In this document: positions 7,202 to 15,604 of the stretch, piece after piece
Position numbering within the stretch: the stretch's first letter is position 1
Layout: every line of letters begins with the position of its first letter
NCBI GenBank assembly: GCA_000434735.1
Contig: FR881291.1
Coordinates: 1 to 28,708, forward strand
Direction of reading: 5' to 3'
Length of the DNA: 28,708 nucleotides
Origin: Bacteroides sp. CAG:530
Lineage (GTDB): Bacteria; Bacteroidota; Bacteroidia; Bacteroidales; Bacteroidaceae
Made by a program: the position numbers and the translations under genes
The notes under the pieces: generated by a model
What the model was told of the DNA's origin: nothing
The model's input: the letters and a program-made list of their open reading frames with translations, nothing else
The model's database searches: none

Positions 7202-10200
7202 ATGGATTTACATTCTTTTTATCAAAGAGTTGTAACGAGCATGTTGCTATTCTGTTTTGCAATGTGTGTCTCGGCTCAAGAACTTACCGTAAAAGGTACA
7301 GTTACCGATGCTAAAGGTGAAGCCATCATTGGTGCTTCAGTATTAGTGCAAGGCACTACTAATGGTACTATCACCGACTTCGATGGTATCTTTAATCTTT
7401 CCAATGTACCTTCTAAATCTAATTTGGTCATTTCTTACATTGGATACAAATCACAAGAAATCGCTGTAAACGGCAAGACTGATTTCAAGGTGGTATTGGC
7501 AGAAGATACTGAGGTATTGGATGAAGTTGTAGTAGTAGGTTATGGTGTACAGCGTAAGAGCGACTTGACTGGTTCTGTAGCGTCAGTTAAGACTTCTGAT
7601 GCCTTGAAAGCCACTCCTACCGGTAACATCTCGGATGCGTTGCAAGGACGTATGGCTGGTGTATCTGTATTGTCTGGTTCTGGTGACCCGAGCAGCGACA
7701 ACACCATCCGTGTGCGTGGTGTGAACTCAATCTCTGGTGAAGGTGGTCCGTTGGTTGTTATCGATGGCTTCATCGGCGGTTCTCTTAAAACCTTAAATCC
7801 TGCTGATATCCAGTCTATCGAAGTATTGAAAGACGCTTCTGCTACTGCAGTATACGGTTCTCGTGGTGCTAACGGTGTTATCTTGGTTACTACTAAGACT
7901 CCTTCTAAAGACCACATGACTGTTTCTTTCAACGCTTTCGCAAACTTCAAGACTGTTGCCGAATATCCTGATGTGCTTTCTCCATACGAATATGCAAATC
8001 TTGCAAACGATTTCGGTAAAGAATACTATGCTTCTCAAGGTTTAGCTCCTAAAACTTATTATAGTGCTGAAGATTTGGAAGCATTTAAGAACGGAACAAG
8101 AGGTTTCGACTATGTACGTAACATCTTCCGTGACCCGGCTATCGATCAAAACTATGAAATGTCAATCGCTGGCGGTGGCGAAAAAACTACTTTCTTGGCA
8201 TCACTCCGTTACCAGGGTAATGAAGGTGTTATCAAGAAATCTGAAAACCAGTTGTATAGCTGGCGTTTGAAAGTCGATACTCAGATTAAGAAATGGGTGA
8301 AGGCGGGTATGAACCTCTACGGATATTACAATAAGTCTTCTAAACCACGTATCACTGAATACGATGGTTTGATTCAGCAGTCTATGTATTTCCCTACAAC
8401 TATCGAACCTAAGGATGCCGACGGAAACTATAACAATATGTTCCCTATCTCTGGTAGCCCTACTTACAACCCTATGGGATTCATTGACGAAGCTGACAAT
8501 TCTACCAAGACTTTGAACAACCGTATCCAGGGATATGTAGAATTCAAAATAATGGACGGTTTGACATTCCGCTCACAGTTGGGTATCGAGTTTACTAATA
8601 AATTGAATGGTGAAGTAGAAAACAACGATAGCTACTATGCGTTCAAGAACAACAAGAATATGGCTAAGGTTACAAACAACTGGAACACTGGTTGGTTGAA
8701 CACTAATACTTTGAGCTACATCAAAGAATTCAACGCTGATCACCGTATCAACGCTACCGCTGTATTCGAACAGTCATATAGTGACACTTACAGCAACATT
8801 GGCGAAGCTTACAAATTGTCGTTCCCTGCATTGTTGGGTATTAACGCACTGAACTATTCTCAATCAGACTTGATGCGTGTATCTTCAAACAAGACTATCG
8901 GTACATTGATGTCTGGTATGGTACGTGTAAACTATGTATTCAAGAACCGCTATATGCTTACCGGTTCACTCCGTGCCGACGGTTCTTCTCGTTTGGTTAA
9001 CAAGTGGGCTTACTTCCCATCTATGGCATTCGCTTGGGATGTAAAACAAGAAAAGTTCATGCAGAATATCGATTGGTTGAGCCAATTCAAACTTCGTTTG
9101 GGTTACGGTTCTGTAGGTAACCAGGCAGTAGAAATCTACCGTACTTATAGTAAGATGGCTTCATCTGTAATGTGGAATGGTGGTACATCTTACGGATTCG
9201 ACCGTCCTAAGGCAGAAGATTTGGAATGGGAACGTAATGAACAGTACAACGTGGGTGTTGACTTCTCATTCTTCAACGGCCGTTTGGCATTTAATGTAGA
9301 CTGGTATAACAAGCTTTCTAAGAAGGTATTGTTCGAAATCGTACAGCCCGACCATATGGGATTCTCTTCATTGCTTACTAACTCTGGAGAAATTCGCAAT
9401 AGAGGTATTGAAATGACAGTAAGTGCAGACCCTGTAAATAACAAAGATTTCTCTTGGCATACAGATTTGACTTTGTCACACAACGAAGGCGTATTTACTA
9501 AGATCCCTACTCAGACTCACAGACAGCAGCAGGCTGGTCAGTTCCAGAATCAGTTGTTCCAGATGATTGAAGGTGAAAAACTCGGTACTTTCTGGGGTAT
9601 GTACAGCGACGGTGTATGGCAGAAAGACGAAGCTAACGCTTTGTTCGTTGATGCTAACGGTAAGAACAAGTTGAACGCTAACGGTCAGCCTATGACAAAC
9701 TCTGAAGTTTATAAGATCAAGCCGGGTAGCGCTAAATATGTAGACGTTGACAAGAACGGTGTATTGAACGACGGTGACTATGGAAAGATTGGTTGCGGAC
9801 AGCCAGTATTCAACTGGGGATGGAACAACCAGTTCAACTATAAGGACTTCGATTTGTCACTCTTCGTAGTAGGATTCCACGGATTCGATATCTACAACGC
9901 TACAGACCAGATTGGTTACGGTAATGTAAGCGGTCAGAATGTAGAAGTTGTAACTCCTAAGAGAGACTTCCTTAACAGATGGACTGAAACAAATACTGAT
10001 ACAGACATTCCGGGCTTCGTTAAAGCCGACGGTGATATGAAGTGCTTCAGCAGCCGCTTCGTAGAAAACGGTAGCTTCGTGAAAGTTAAGAGCATTACAT
10101 TGGGTTATTCTTTGCCGCAGAGCATCTGCAAGAACCTGGCAATAAGCAACCTGCGTATCTATGCTTCTGTTCAGAACCCGTTCATCATCACTAAGTATTC

Positions 10201-10309
10201 AGGCCTCGACCCAGAAGCAACTTTGGGAAGTCCGTTGATTCAGGGTGTAGATTGGGGAAGCTATCCTAATAGCCGTAACTATATGATTGGTTTGAACTTC
10301 GCATTCTAA
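7202..10309 (+). CDS. SusC/RagA-family TonB-linked outer membrane transporter
   Basis: The 1035-residue protein is a full-length SusC-type beta-barrel that imports a ligand across the outer membrane with energy from TonB. In order it has a signal peptide ending near CVSAQE (about 1-26), a carboxypeptidase-regulatory-like beta domain (VKGTVTDAKGEAIIGASV to SYIGYKSQEI, about 30-90), a TonB box (VLDEVVVVGYG, about 105-115), a plug domain with GRMAGVSV and the SusC signature (SIEVLKDASATAVYGSRG), and a long barrel ending in the aromatic NYMIGLNFAF. The partner SusD gene follows 33 bp later. No glycoside hydrolase, sigma factor or hybrid two-component regulator lies beside the pair, so the substrate cannot be inferred. 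Codon use (GGT, AAC, CGT, TCT) suggests strong expression. Confidence 0.96.
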   Translation: MDLHSFYQRVVTSMLLFCFAMCVSAQELTVKGTVTDAKGEAIIGASVLVQGTTNGTITDFDGIFNLSNVPSKSNLVISYIGYKSQEIAVNGKTDFKVVLAEDTEVLDEVVVVGYGVQRKSDLTGSVASVKTSDALKATPTGNISDALQGRMAGVSVLSGSGDPSSDNTIRVRGVNSISGEGGPLVVIDGFIGGSLKTLNPADIQSIEVLKDASATAVYGSRGANGVILVTTKTPSKDHMTVSFNAFANFKTVAEYPDVLSPYEYANLANDFGKEYYASQGLAPKTYYSAEDLEAFKNGTRGFDYVRNIFRDPAIDQNYEMSIAGGGEKTTFLASLRYQGNEGVIKKSENQLYSWRLKVDTQIKKWVKAGMNLYGYYNKSSKPRITEYDGLIQQSMYFPTTIEPKDADGNYNNMFPISGSPTYNPMGFIDEADNSTKTLNNRIQGYVEFKIMDGLTFRSQLGIEFTNKLNGEVENNDSYYAFKNNKNMAKVTNNWNTGWLNTNTLSYIKEFNADHRINATAVFEQSYSDTYSNIGEAYKLSFPALLGINALNYSQSDLMRVSSNKTIGTLMSGMVRVNYVFKNRYMLTGSLRADGSSRLVNKWAYFPSMAFAWDVKQEKFMQNIDWLSQFKLRLGYGSVGNQAVEIYRTYSKMASSVMWNGGTSYGFDRPKAEDLEWERNEQYNVGVDFSFFNGRLAFNVDWYNKLSKKVLFEIVQPDHMGFSSLLTNSGEIRNRGIEMTVSADPVNNKDFSWHTDLTLSHNEGVFTKIPTQTHRQQQAGQFQNQLFQMIEGEKLGTFWGMYSDGVWQKDEANALFVDANGKNKLNANGQPMTNSEVYKIKPGSAKYVDVDKNGVLNDGDYGKIGCGQPVFNWGWNNQFNYKDFDLSLFVVGFHGFDIYNATDQIGYGNVSGQNVEVVTPKRDFLNRWTETNTDTDIPGFVKADGDMKCFSSRFVENGSFVKVKSITLGYSLPQSICKNLAISNLRIYASVQNPFIITKYSGLDPEATLGSPLIQGVDWGSYPNSRNYMIGLNFAF

Positions 10310-10342
10310 TATTATCGTAAAACACCAACAAATAAAAAAGAT

Positions 10343-11836
10343 ATGAAAAAGTATATATATGCAGCTGCACTTTTTGCAAGCAGCTTGTCTATGAATTCAT
10401 GCGTAAGCTTGGATCAGGACCCACAATCATTCTTGTCGTACGAAACTTTCCCGAAGGATGCCGCTAGCATTTCTTCTGTAGTAGACGATTTGTACAATGA
10501 CTTATGGAATGGTAACTACGGACTTAACTGTCGTTTGCAGCGTATCAACGTAGGTGCTGACGATGTTACATATCGTGCTGCCAAGGCTAACAATCCTTTG
10601 GCGCTCATCGAAAGCTTGTCGCCTAACATCACTCAGAACAACGCTGACTTCAAGACTTTGTGGTCATTGTTTACAAAGGCTATCTACGACAGTAACGTTA
10701 TCATTGCCGATACTCCGGTAAACGCAGCCGATAACTCTAAACCTGCGGTAGCTTTGCGTCAGGTTGTAGCCGAAGCATATTTCGTAAGAGGTTTGTCATA
10801 CTTCTACTTGGTACGTCTGTTTGGTGATGTGCCTTTGCAGTTGACTCCTGAAGACGCTAAGAAAGATATGCCGCGTACAGCTGTAGCCGAAATCTATGAC
10901 AAGGTTATCGTGCCGAGCTTGAAATGTGCCGTTGACTGGCTGCCTGCAACAAGCCGTACCAAGAATGCGGCTACTCCGTCAAAATGGGCGGCAGAAGCAG
11001 CTTTGGGCGATGTATATATGACTATGGCTGGATGGCCTCTGAAGAGAACAGAACTTTATGCAGAAGCAGAAAAAGTATTGGGTGACGCTATTCAGAACTC
11101 TGGCTTGAAGTTGGCTACTCACTATGCTGACCTTTGGAAGGAAGCAAACAAGAAGACTGAAAAAGAATTCTTGTTCGGTATAATGCACTCTAACGCTAAT
11201 AAGAAGGCAAGTAACTACGGTAAGTCTTACTATCCGTCTGACTTTGCTCCTAAGGCAGGTTGGTCTGACTATTATGCAAGCGAGAAATTCTATCTGGCAT
11301 ATCCTAACGATGAACGTAAGGCTCATAACTTCATGACAGAATGGAATACTAAGAAGGGTATAGTAAACTACAAGAACAGTGCTGATAAATTGCCTGCTAT
11401 CTCTAAGTACTACGACTATAACGACGGAGAACCGGGTAAGAGTGCACAGAGCAACGGTATCACTTGTATCTATCGTTACGCTGACATCCTGTTGATGTAT
11501 GCCGAAGCAAGCGTGCGTGCTACAAACTCTGTAAGTGCAAAGGCTACAAATGCATTGCAGGAAGTACAGAAACGTGCTCAGGGTTATGCTGATAACGCTA
11601 CTGTTACTACCACTACTAATCCTGCTGAGTTCCTTGACGCTGTATTCGATGAAAACGGTTGGGAATTCTTCGCTGAAATGCGTCGTTGGTTCGACTTGGT
11701 TCGTCTGGAAAAACTGAAAGACGTTAAACCTACAGAATGGGCTAACTCATTGTTCAAGGCTAACAATCATTACTATTTCCCGGTTCCTTACACTCAGATT
11801 GAGTTGACTAACTGGGCTAACAATGCTGGTTATTAA
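10343..11836 (+). CDS. SusD/RagB-family surface lipoprotein
   Basis: The 497-residue protein is the ligand-capturing lid that pairs with the SusC barrel encoded 33 bp upstream. The signal peptide ends in a lipobox SMNSC with Cys20 as the lipidated residue. Helical TPR-like regions follow (VVAEAYFVRGLSYFYLVRLFGDVPL is the typical SusD helix pair). The conserved C-terminal SusD domain shows DENGWEFFAEMRRWFDLVRL and ends near FPVPYTQIELTNW. Length and motifs are normal for the family. A strong intrinsic terminator follows at 11870, so the transcription unit ends here without enzymes. The ligand is unknown. Confidence 0.95.
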   Translation: MKKYIYAAALFASSLSMNSCVSLDQDPQSFLSYETFPKDAASISSVVDDLYNDLWNGNYGLNCRLQRINVGADDVTYRAAKANNPLALIESLSPNITQNNADFKTLWSLFTKAIYDSNVIIADTPVNAADNSKPAVALRQVVAEAYFVRGLSYFYLVRLFGDVPLQLTPEDAKKDMPRTAVAEIYDKVIVPSLKCAVDWLPATSRTKNAATPSKWAAEAALGDVYMTMAGWPLKRTELYAEAEKVLGDAIQNSGLKLATHYADLWKEANKKTEKEFLFGIMHSNANKKASNYGKSYYPSDFAPKAGWSDYYASEKFYLAYPNDERKAHNFMTEWNTKKGIVNYKNSADKLPAISKYYDYNDGEPGKSAQSNGITCIYRYADILLMYAEASVRATNSVSAKATNALQEVQKRAQGYADNATVTTTTNPAEFLDAVFDENGWEFFAEMRRWFDLVRLEKLKDVKPTEWANSLFKANNHYYFPVPYTQIELTNWANNAGY

Positions 11837-11869
11837 TAACAGGTAAGACATAAGTCTTGATAAACTTAA

Positions 11870-11914
11870 GGCGGGTCGACTGATAATTTGTATCGGTCGG
11901 CCCGTCTTTCTTTT
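11870..11914 (+). terminator. Intrinsic terminator of the susCD unit
   Basis: GGCGGGTCGAC (11870-11880) pairs with GTCGGCCCGTC (11896-11906) in an 11-bp stem with two wobble pairs and a 15-nt loop. It is followed by TTTCTTTT. Confidence 0.88.
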
Positions 11915-12023
11915 GTTTTGCCATTTGTGTTATCTGATTTCGTGGAAATACGGCGTAGGAACTATATTGAAAAGGCTGATATTTTACGAAGAAAATATTA
12001 GCTAGTTGAAAGAAAAACTATAA

Positions 12024-12107
12024 ACTTAGGCTAAGTATATAAAAACTTAGCTTAAGAATATATATACTTAGGTTAAGTTTATATATACTTAGGTTGAGAA
12101 TATAGAT
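12024..12107. repeat. Four palindromic 21-bp units in exact register
   Basis: Units start at 12024, 12045, 12066 and 12087, each exactly 21 bp. Each begins ACTTAGgyTAAG (partly symmetrical; unit 1, ACTTAGGCTAAGT, is a near-perfect palindrome about its centre) and continues with an AT-rich half such as TATATAT. Twenty-one bp is two helical turns, so the sites face one side of the DNA. The array lies between the susCD terminator and the hairpin ending the PurF-like gene. It has no coding potential. Confidence 0.8.
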
Positions 12108-12180
12108 TTGTATGCGAAAACACAGATTTTAGTATGCGATGATGCTTTGTTTTTACATGCTAAAGGCAGTATAAAACAAA

Positions 12181-12216
12181 TGCGCCTTATAAAGGAAGCT
12201 TCCTCTATAAGGCGCA
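12181..12216 (-). terminator. Terminator hairpin of the PurF-like gene, possibly bidirectional
   Basis: TGCGCCTTATA (12181-12191) pairs perfectly with TATAAGGCGCA (12206-12216). The loop contains its own palindrome GGAAGCTTCC. On the minus strand a T-rich run (TTTGTTTTATA) follows; the plus side is also AT-rich. Confidence 0.8.
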
Positions 12217-12256
12217 TAATTGTATTTTATCAATATGTCTGTATATAGACCGTTTA

Positions 12257-13663
12257 TCAGAAATGACTTGATCCGTCGAAGCAATGAGTGCAGACTTTAC
12301 ACTTAGGCAAGCCTATCGCTTCTACTAGCGTTTCTAGCGTATTGAACTTCAAAGAAGTCAGTCCGAAACGAGAGCGGATGCGTTCTACCAATTCCTTATA
12401 TTCTGGTGAGTCAGTTTTTGAGTAGAGGTCTAGTTTGGCGTTCTCATCGCCTTCTATTTCCTTTATGATGCGGCGTGTGATAAGCTCCATGTCACTTTTT
12501 GACGAGGTGAAGCCAATGAAAGGACAGCCATAGATAAGCGGAGGACAAGCGATACGCATGTGTACCTCTTTGGCTCCATATTCATAGAGAATGTTTACGT
12601 TGTCGCGCAGCTGAGTACCGCGTACTATAGAGTCATCGCAGAAAAGAACTCGCTTGCCTTGCAGCATGGCGCGGTTAGGGATGAGTTTCATCTTGGCAAC
12701 CAATGAGCGCATTGCCTGATTGCTTGGAGTAAAGCTACGTGGCCATGTAGGGGTATATTTGGCGATAGCGCGATGATAAGGTACTCCTTTGCCTTCGGCA
12801 TATCCTAAAGCCATACCTACGCCAGAATCGGGGATACCGCATGCGCAGTCAACTTCCGAGTCGTCGGTCTTAGCCATTTTGTATCCGCTCATGAAGCGAA
12901 CTTCTTCTACGTTCTTGCCTTCGTAGCACGAAACCGGGAATCCGTAATATACCCACAAGAACGAGCAAACCTGCATGTCTTCATTAGGCTTACGCAATTG
13001 TTCCAAGCCATCTGCTCTCATGCGGATGATTTCGCCCGGACCTACGTAGCGCTCTATTTCATAATCCAAGTTGGGCAAACTGCTTGATTCGCTCGTAGCG
13101 GCATAAGCACCCTGTTTCTTTCCGATAACGATAGGAGTACGTCCCCATTTATCGCGTGCTGCAATGATTCCGTCTTCTGTAAGAATAAGCATTGAGCACG
13201 AACCCTTTATCTTGTTGAATACATTCTCTATACCCTCTACAAAAGTCTTGCCTTGTACTATGAGCAGAGCTATCAGCTCGGTGGGATTGGTTTTGCCCAT
13301 GCTCAGTTCGGCAAAATGCATGTTAGCATCCAGCAACTCCTGTTCCAGTTCATTTATGTTTGCTATCTTAGCTACTGTAACTATGGCGAACTTGCCCAGG
13401 TGTGAATTGAGCATCAGCGGCTGCGGGTCGGTATCGCTAATTACTCCGATGCCCGACTTGCCTTTGAAATTAGGAAGTTCTGATTCGAATTTGGTTCGGA
13501 AATAAGAACGTTCAAGGCTGTGAATAGATCGTTCAAATCCTTCGCCTTCGGCATACGTAGCCATACCGGCGCGTTTTGTTCCTAAATGAGAATTGTAATC
13601 CGTACCGTAGAATAGATCGGTTACGCATTCAGTCATGGAGACTGTTCCAAAAAAACCACCCAT
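12257..13663 (-). CDS. PurF-like amidophosphoribosyltransferase paralogue with a degenerate glutaminase site
   Basis: The 468-residue protein has the two-domain PurF layout. The C-terminal phosphoribosyltransferase half is well kept: CGIPDSGVGMALGYAEGKG (275-293) and the PRPP loop VLFCDDSIVRGTQ (339-351). Cysteines resembling the iron-sulfur ligands of Bacillus-type PurF are at 233, 380 and 455/458. The N-terminal glutaminase half begins MGGFFG, so Gly stands where the nucleophilic Cys of MCGIFG-type enzymes should be. The RYST-like and HNGN segments are replaced by ISDTDPQP and VAKIANI. An in-frame stop 24 bp upstream of the ATG rules out an upstream cysteine. It may use free ammonia, work with another subunit, or have another role. 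A true purF probably lies elsewhere. Confidence 0.85.
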   Translation of the reverse strand: MGGFFGTVSMTECVTDLFYGTDYNSHLGTKRAGMATYAEGEGFERSIHSLERSYFRTKFESELPNFKGKSGIGVISDTDPQPLMLNSHLGKFAIVTVAKIANINELEQELLDANMHFAELSMGKTNPTELIALLIVQGKTFVEGIENVFNKIKGSCSMLILTEDGIIAARDKWGRTPIVIGKKQGAYAATSESSSLPNLDYEIERYVGPGEIIRMRADGLEQLRKPNEDMQVCSFLWVYYGFPVSCYEGKNVEEVRFMSGYKMAKTDDSEVDCACGIPDSGVGMALGYAEGKGVPYHRAIAKYTPTWPRSFTPSNQAMRSLVAKMKLIPNRAMLQGKRVLFCDDSIVRGTQLRDNVNILYEYGAKEVHMRIACPPLIYGCPFIGFTSSKSDMELITRRIIKEIEGDENAKLDLYSKTDSPEYKELVERIRSRFGLTSLKFNTLETLVEAIGLPKCKVCTHCFDGSSHF

Positions 13664-13711
13664 CTGTTTTTGTATTAAGTTGTTTTATTTACTTGATTAC
13701 GATTTATGTGG

Positions 13712-13719
13712 CAAAAATA
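13712..13719 (-). promoter_or_regulatory. Candidate -7 element for the PurF-like gene
   Basis: On the minus strand TATTTTTG matches TAnnTTTG, 48 bp before the ATG. The -33 half is weak (a T-rich stretch only), so confidence is limited. Confidence 0.45.
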
Positions 13720-13796
13720 CGGAAATTATGCGGAAAAGACTGCACGAAAGTGCAATAATCGTAAATAAGATTACATACTCGTTATATTATGGGCAC

Positions 13797-13828
13797 AAAA
13801 AAAGCCGCCCGAAAATCCGGACGGCTTT
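13797..13828 (-). terminator. Intrinsic terminator of gap
   Basis: AAAAGCCG and CGGCTTTT form an 8-bp stem that continues, past one C/A mismatch, with CCG/CGG around an AAAAT-type loop. On the minus strand the hairpin is followed by T-rich sequence. It lies 23 bp after the gap stop codon. Confidence 0.85.
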
Positions 13829-14331
13829 TATATACGGTTTTGTTATGCTAATTAGCAGTTTACAGAAGCCATGTGAGCGATCAAATCCAATACTTTGTTA
13901 GAGTAACCGATTTCGTTGTCATACCAAGAAACTACCTTAACGAATGTATCAGTCAAAGCGATACCAGCCTTAGCGTCGAAGATAGAAGTCAAAGTGCAAC
14001 CCAAGAAGTCAGAAGAAACAACTGCATCTTCAGTGTAACCCAGAACACCCTTCAATTCACCTTCAGAAGCTTCCTTCATAGCAGCGCAGATTTCAGCGTA
14101 AGAAGCAGGCTTAGCCAAGTTTACAGTCAAGTCAACTACAGATACGTCCAAAGTCGGAACACGCATTGACATACCAGTCAATTTACCATTCAAAGCAGGG
14201 ATAACTTTACCTACAGCCTTAGCAGCACCAGTAGAAGAAGGGATGATGTTACCAGAAGCAGCACGACCACCTCTCCAGTCTTTCATAGAAGGACCGTCAA
14301 CTGTCTTCTGAGTAGCAGTTGTAGAGTGAAC

Positions 14332-14542
14332 TGTAGTCATCAAACCGTCAGTGATACCCCATTTGTCATTCAATACCTTAGCGATAGGAGCCAAACAGTT
14401 AGTAGTACAAGAAGCGTTAGAAACGAATTGAGTACCTTGTAGTCATCAAACCATCAGCGATTCCCCATTTGTCGTTCAATACCTTAGCGATAGGAGCCAA
14501 GCAGTTAGTAGTACAAGAAGCGTTAGAAACGAACTGAGTACC
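14332..14542. repeat. Direct repeat, 106-bp offset, inside gap (segments D/C)
   Basis: Bases 14332-14436 recur at 14438-14542 with 6 differences by eye (about 94 percent). They encode the active-site region; one residue differs (KWGITDGLM versus KWGIADGLM). The offset of 106 shifts the frame. Confidence 0.9.
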
Positions 14543-14550
14543 CTTAACGT

Positions 14551-14820
14551 AAGTCTTTTCGTTAACACCGCAAACGAACATAGGAGTATCGTCTTTAGAA
14601 GGAGCAGACATTACAACATATTTAGCACCAGCTTCGATGTGAGCCTGAGCTTTTTCTTTAGTCAAGAACAAACCAGTTGATTTTAACATAAGTCTTTTCG
14701 TTTACACCGCAAACGAACATCGGAGTATCATCTTTAGAAGGAGCTGACATAACTACATATTTAGCACCAGCTTCGATATGAGCCTGAGCTTTTTCTTTAG
14801 TCAAGAACAAACCAGTAGAT
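14551..14820. repeat. Direct repeat, 139-bp offset, inside gap (segments C/B)
   Basis: The stretch starting at 14551 recurs from 14690 over about 131 bp with 8 differences by eye, all synonymous: both versions encode the same residues from STGLFLTKEK to VNEKTYVK. The offset of 139 shifts the frame. Confidence 0.9.
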
Positions 14821-14970
14821 TCAACTACGTATTCAGCACCGATTGCATCCCACTTCAAGTCAGCCGGATTTCTTTCAGCTGTTACGCGGATTTTGATTCA
14901 ACTACGTATTCTGCACCAACTTCGTTCCATTTCAAATCAGCAGGATTTCTTTCAGCTGTTACGCGGATTT
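14818..14970. repeat. Direct repeat, 77-bp offset, inside gap (segments B/A)
   Basis: The stretch from 14818 recurs from 14895 over about 76 bp with 9 differences by eye (about 88 percent). The encoded residues differ only at KWDAIGAEY versus KWNEVGAEY. The offset of 77 shifts the frame. Confidence 0.9.
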
Positions 14971-15291
14971 CTTTACCGTTAACGATCAATTTGCTGTTTT
15001 CAACGTCAGCTTCGATAGTACCGTTGAACTGTCCGTGCATTGTATCATACTTCAACATGTAAGCCAAGTAATCTACTGGGCACAAGTCGTTAATACCTAC
15101 AATCTGAATGTCGCTTCTGTTCTGAGCAGCACGGAATACGAAACGGCCGATACGACCGAAACCGTTAATACCTACTTTAATCATTTTGTTTTAATTTTAA
15201 AGGTTTTATAATAACTTTATAAACTCTCATGTTTATGCTGCAGTGCAGGGCTTGATGAGAAATATTACCTTTCTCTTCCTAACTGCGATGG

Positions 15292-15322
15292 CAAAATTAA
15301 GCATTTCTTTTCGAACCGCAAA
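15292..15322 (-). promoter_or_regulatory. Bacteroidetes-type promoter of gap
   Basis: On the minus strand TTTG (15319-15322), 19 bp, then TAATTTTG (15292-15299) matches the consensus. The predicted leader before the gap ATG is about 100 nt. Confidence 0.7.
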
Positions 15323-15536
15323 TACAAAAGATTGTAATTTTAGTGAAAACCTAACCGCTTATTTAGCACTTTGGGTTAAAATCAGGCAATTGTAAACCTG
15401 CGGTTGTACATTTTGTAATGTATGGTTATCAAATTAAACATTGCGGTTTGCTGGTAAATTGTATGTGCCGTGTTATGCGGCACTGTCTTTGCTGGTACAC
15501 ATTATTTATATTAGTGCAAATTTTATTCCGCAACAG

Positions 15537-15566
15537 TTAGAGAGTATTTACTTTTTGCTAACTTTG
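15537..15566 (+). promoter_or_regulatory. Candidate promoter of guaA
   Basis: TAACTTTG (15559-15566) is a good -7 element 38 bp before the guaA ATG. The -33 half is poor (TTAG at 15537-15540, 18-bp spacer). Confidence 0.5.
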
Positions 15567-15604
15567 CACGCATAAATACGAATATAAACCCGTAAACTTT
15601 CGAT

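Larger units (their letters stand above)
11837..12256. other. Convergent intergenic region
   Basis: This 420-bp stretch between susD (plus) and the PurF-like gene (minus) holds the susD terminator, the 21-bp array and the terminator hairpin at 12181. An AT-rich hairpin, ATATTTT/AAAATAT (11979-11998), lies just before the array. No open frame with coding character was seen. Confidence 0.7.
13852..15184 (-). pseudogene. gap: Glyceraldehyde-3-phosphate dehydrogenase gene, broken into four overlapping segments
   Basis: Read on the minus strand, segment A (15184 to about 14895) encodes the NAD-binding start MIKVGINGFGRIGRFVFRAA. Segment B (about 14894-14690) repeats the last 77 bp of A in a diverged version and goes on to VCGVNEKTY. 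Segment C (about 14685-14438) repeats 139 bp and carries the active site SCTTNC. Segment D (about 14437-13852) repeats 106 bp including SCTTNC and runs to the C-terminus (WYDNEIGYSNKVLDLIAHM). None of the overlaps is a multiple of 3, so every junction shifts the frame and no complete enzyme is encoded. Removing the overlaps leaves 1011 bp, exactly 337 codons including the stop, the normal GAPDH length. This points to head-to-tail joining of contigs from two gap alleles, or a real mosaic pseudogene. A working glycolytic copy is expected. Confidence 0.88.
15185..15604. other. Divergent gap/guaA intergenic region
   Basis: This 420-bp region holds the gap leader and promoter and the guaA promoter. 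A GC-rich hairpin GTGCCG/CGGCAC (15465-15483, 7-nt loop) lies between two copies of TTTGCTGGTA (about 15447 and 15488). I see no open frame of coding character and cannot support an RNA gene. Confidence 0.6.

Noticed and set aside
12024..12107. Possibility that the 21-bp units are a CRISPR array
   Set aside because: There are no unique spacers between repeats; the units are contiguous, AT-rich and palindromic, and no cas genes are near.
14417..14858. Two short GAPDH-like frames that might be called separate genes
   Set aside because: They are pieces of the broken gap locus caused by the duplicated overlaps, not independent genes.
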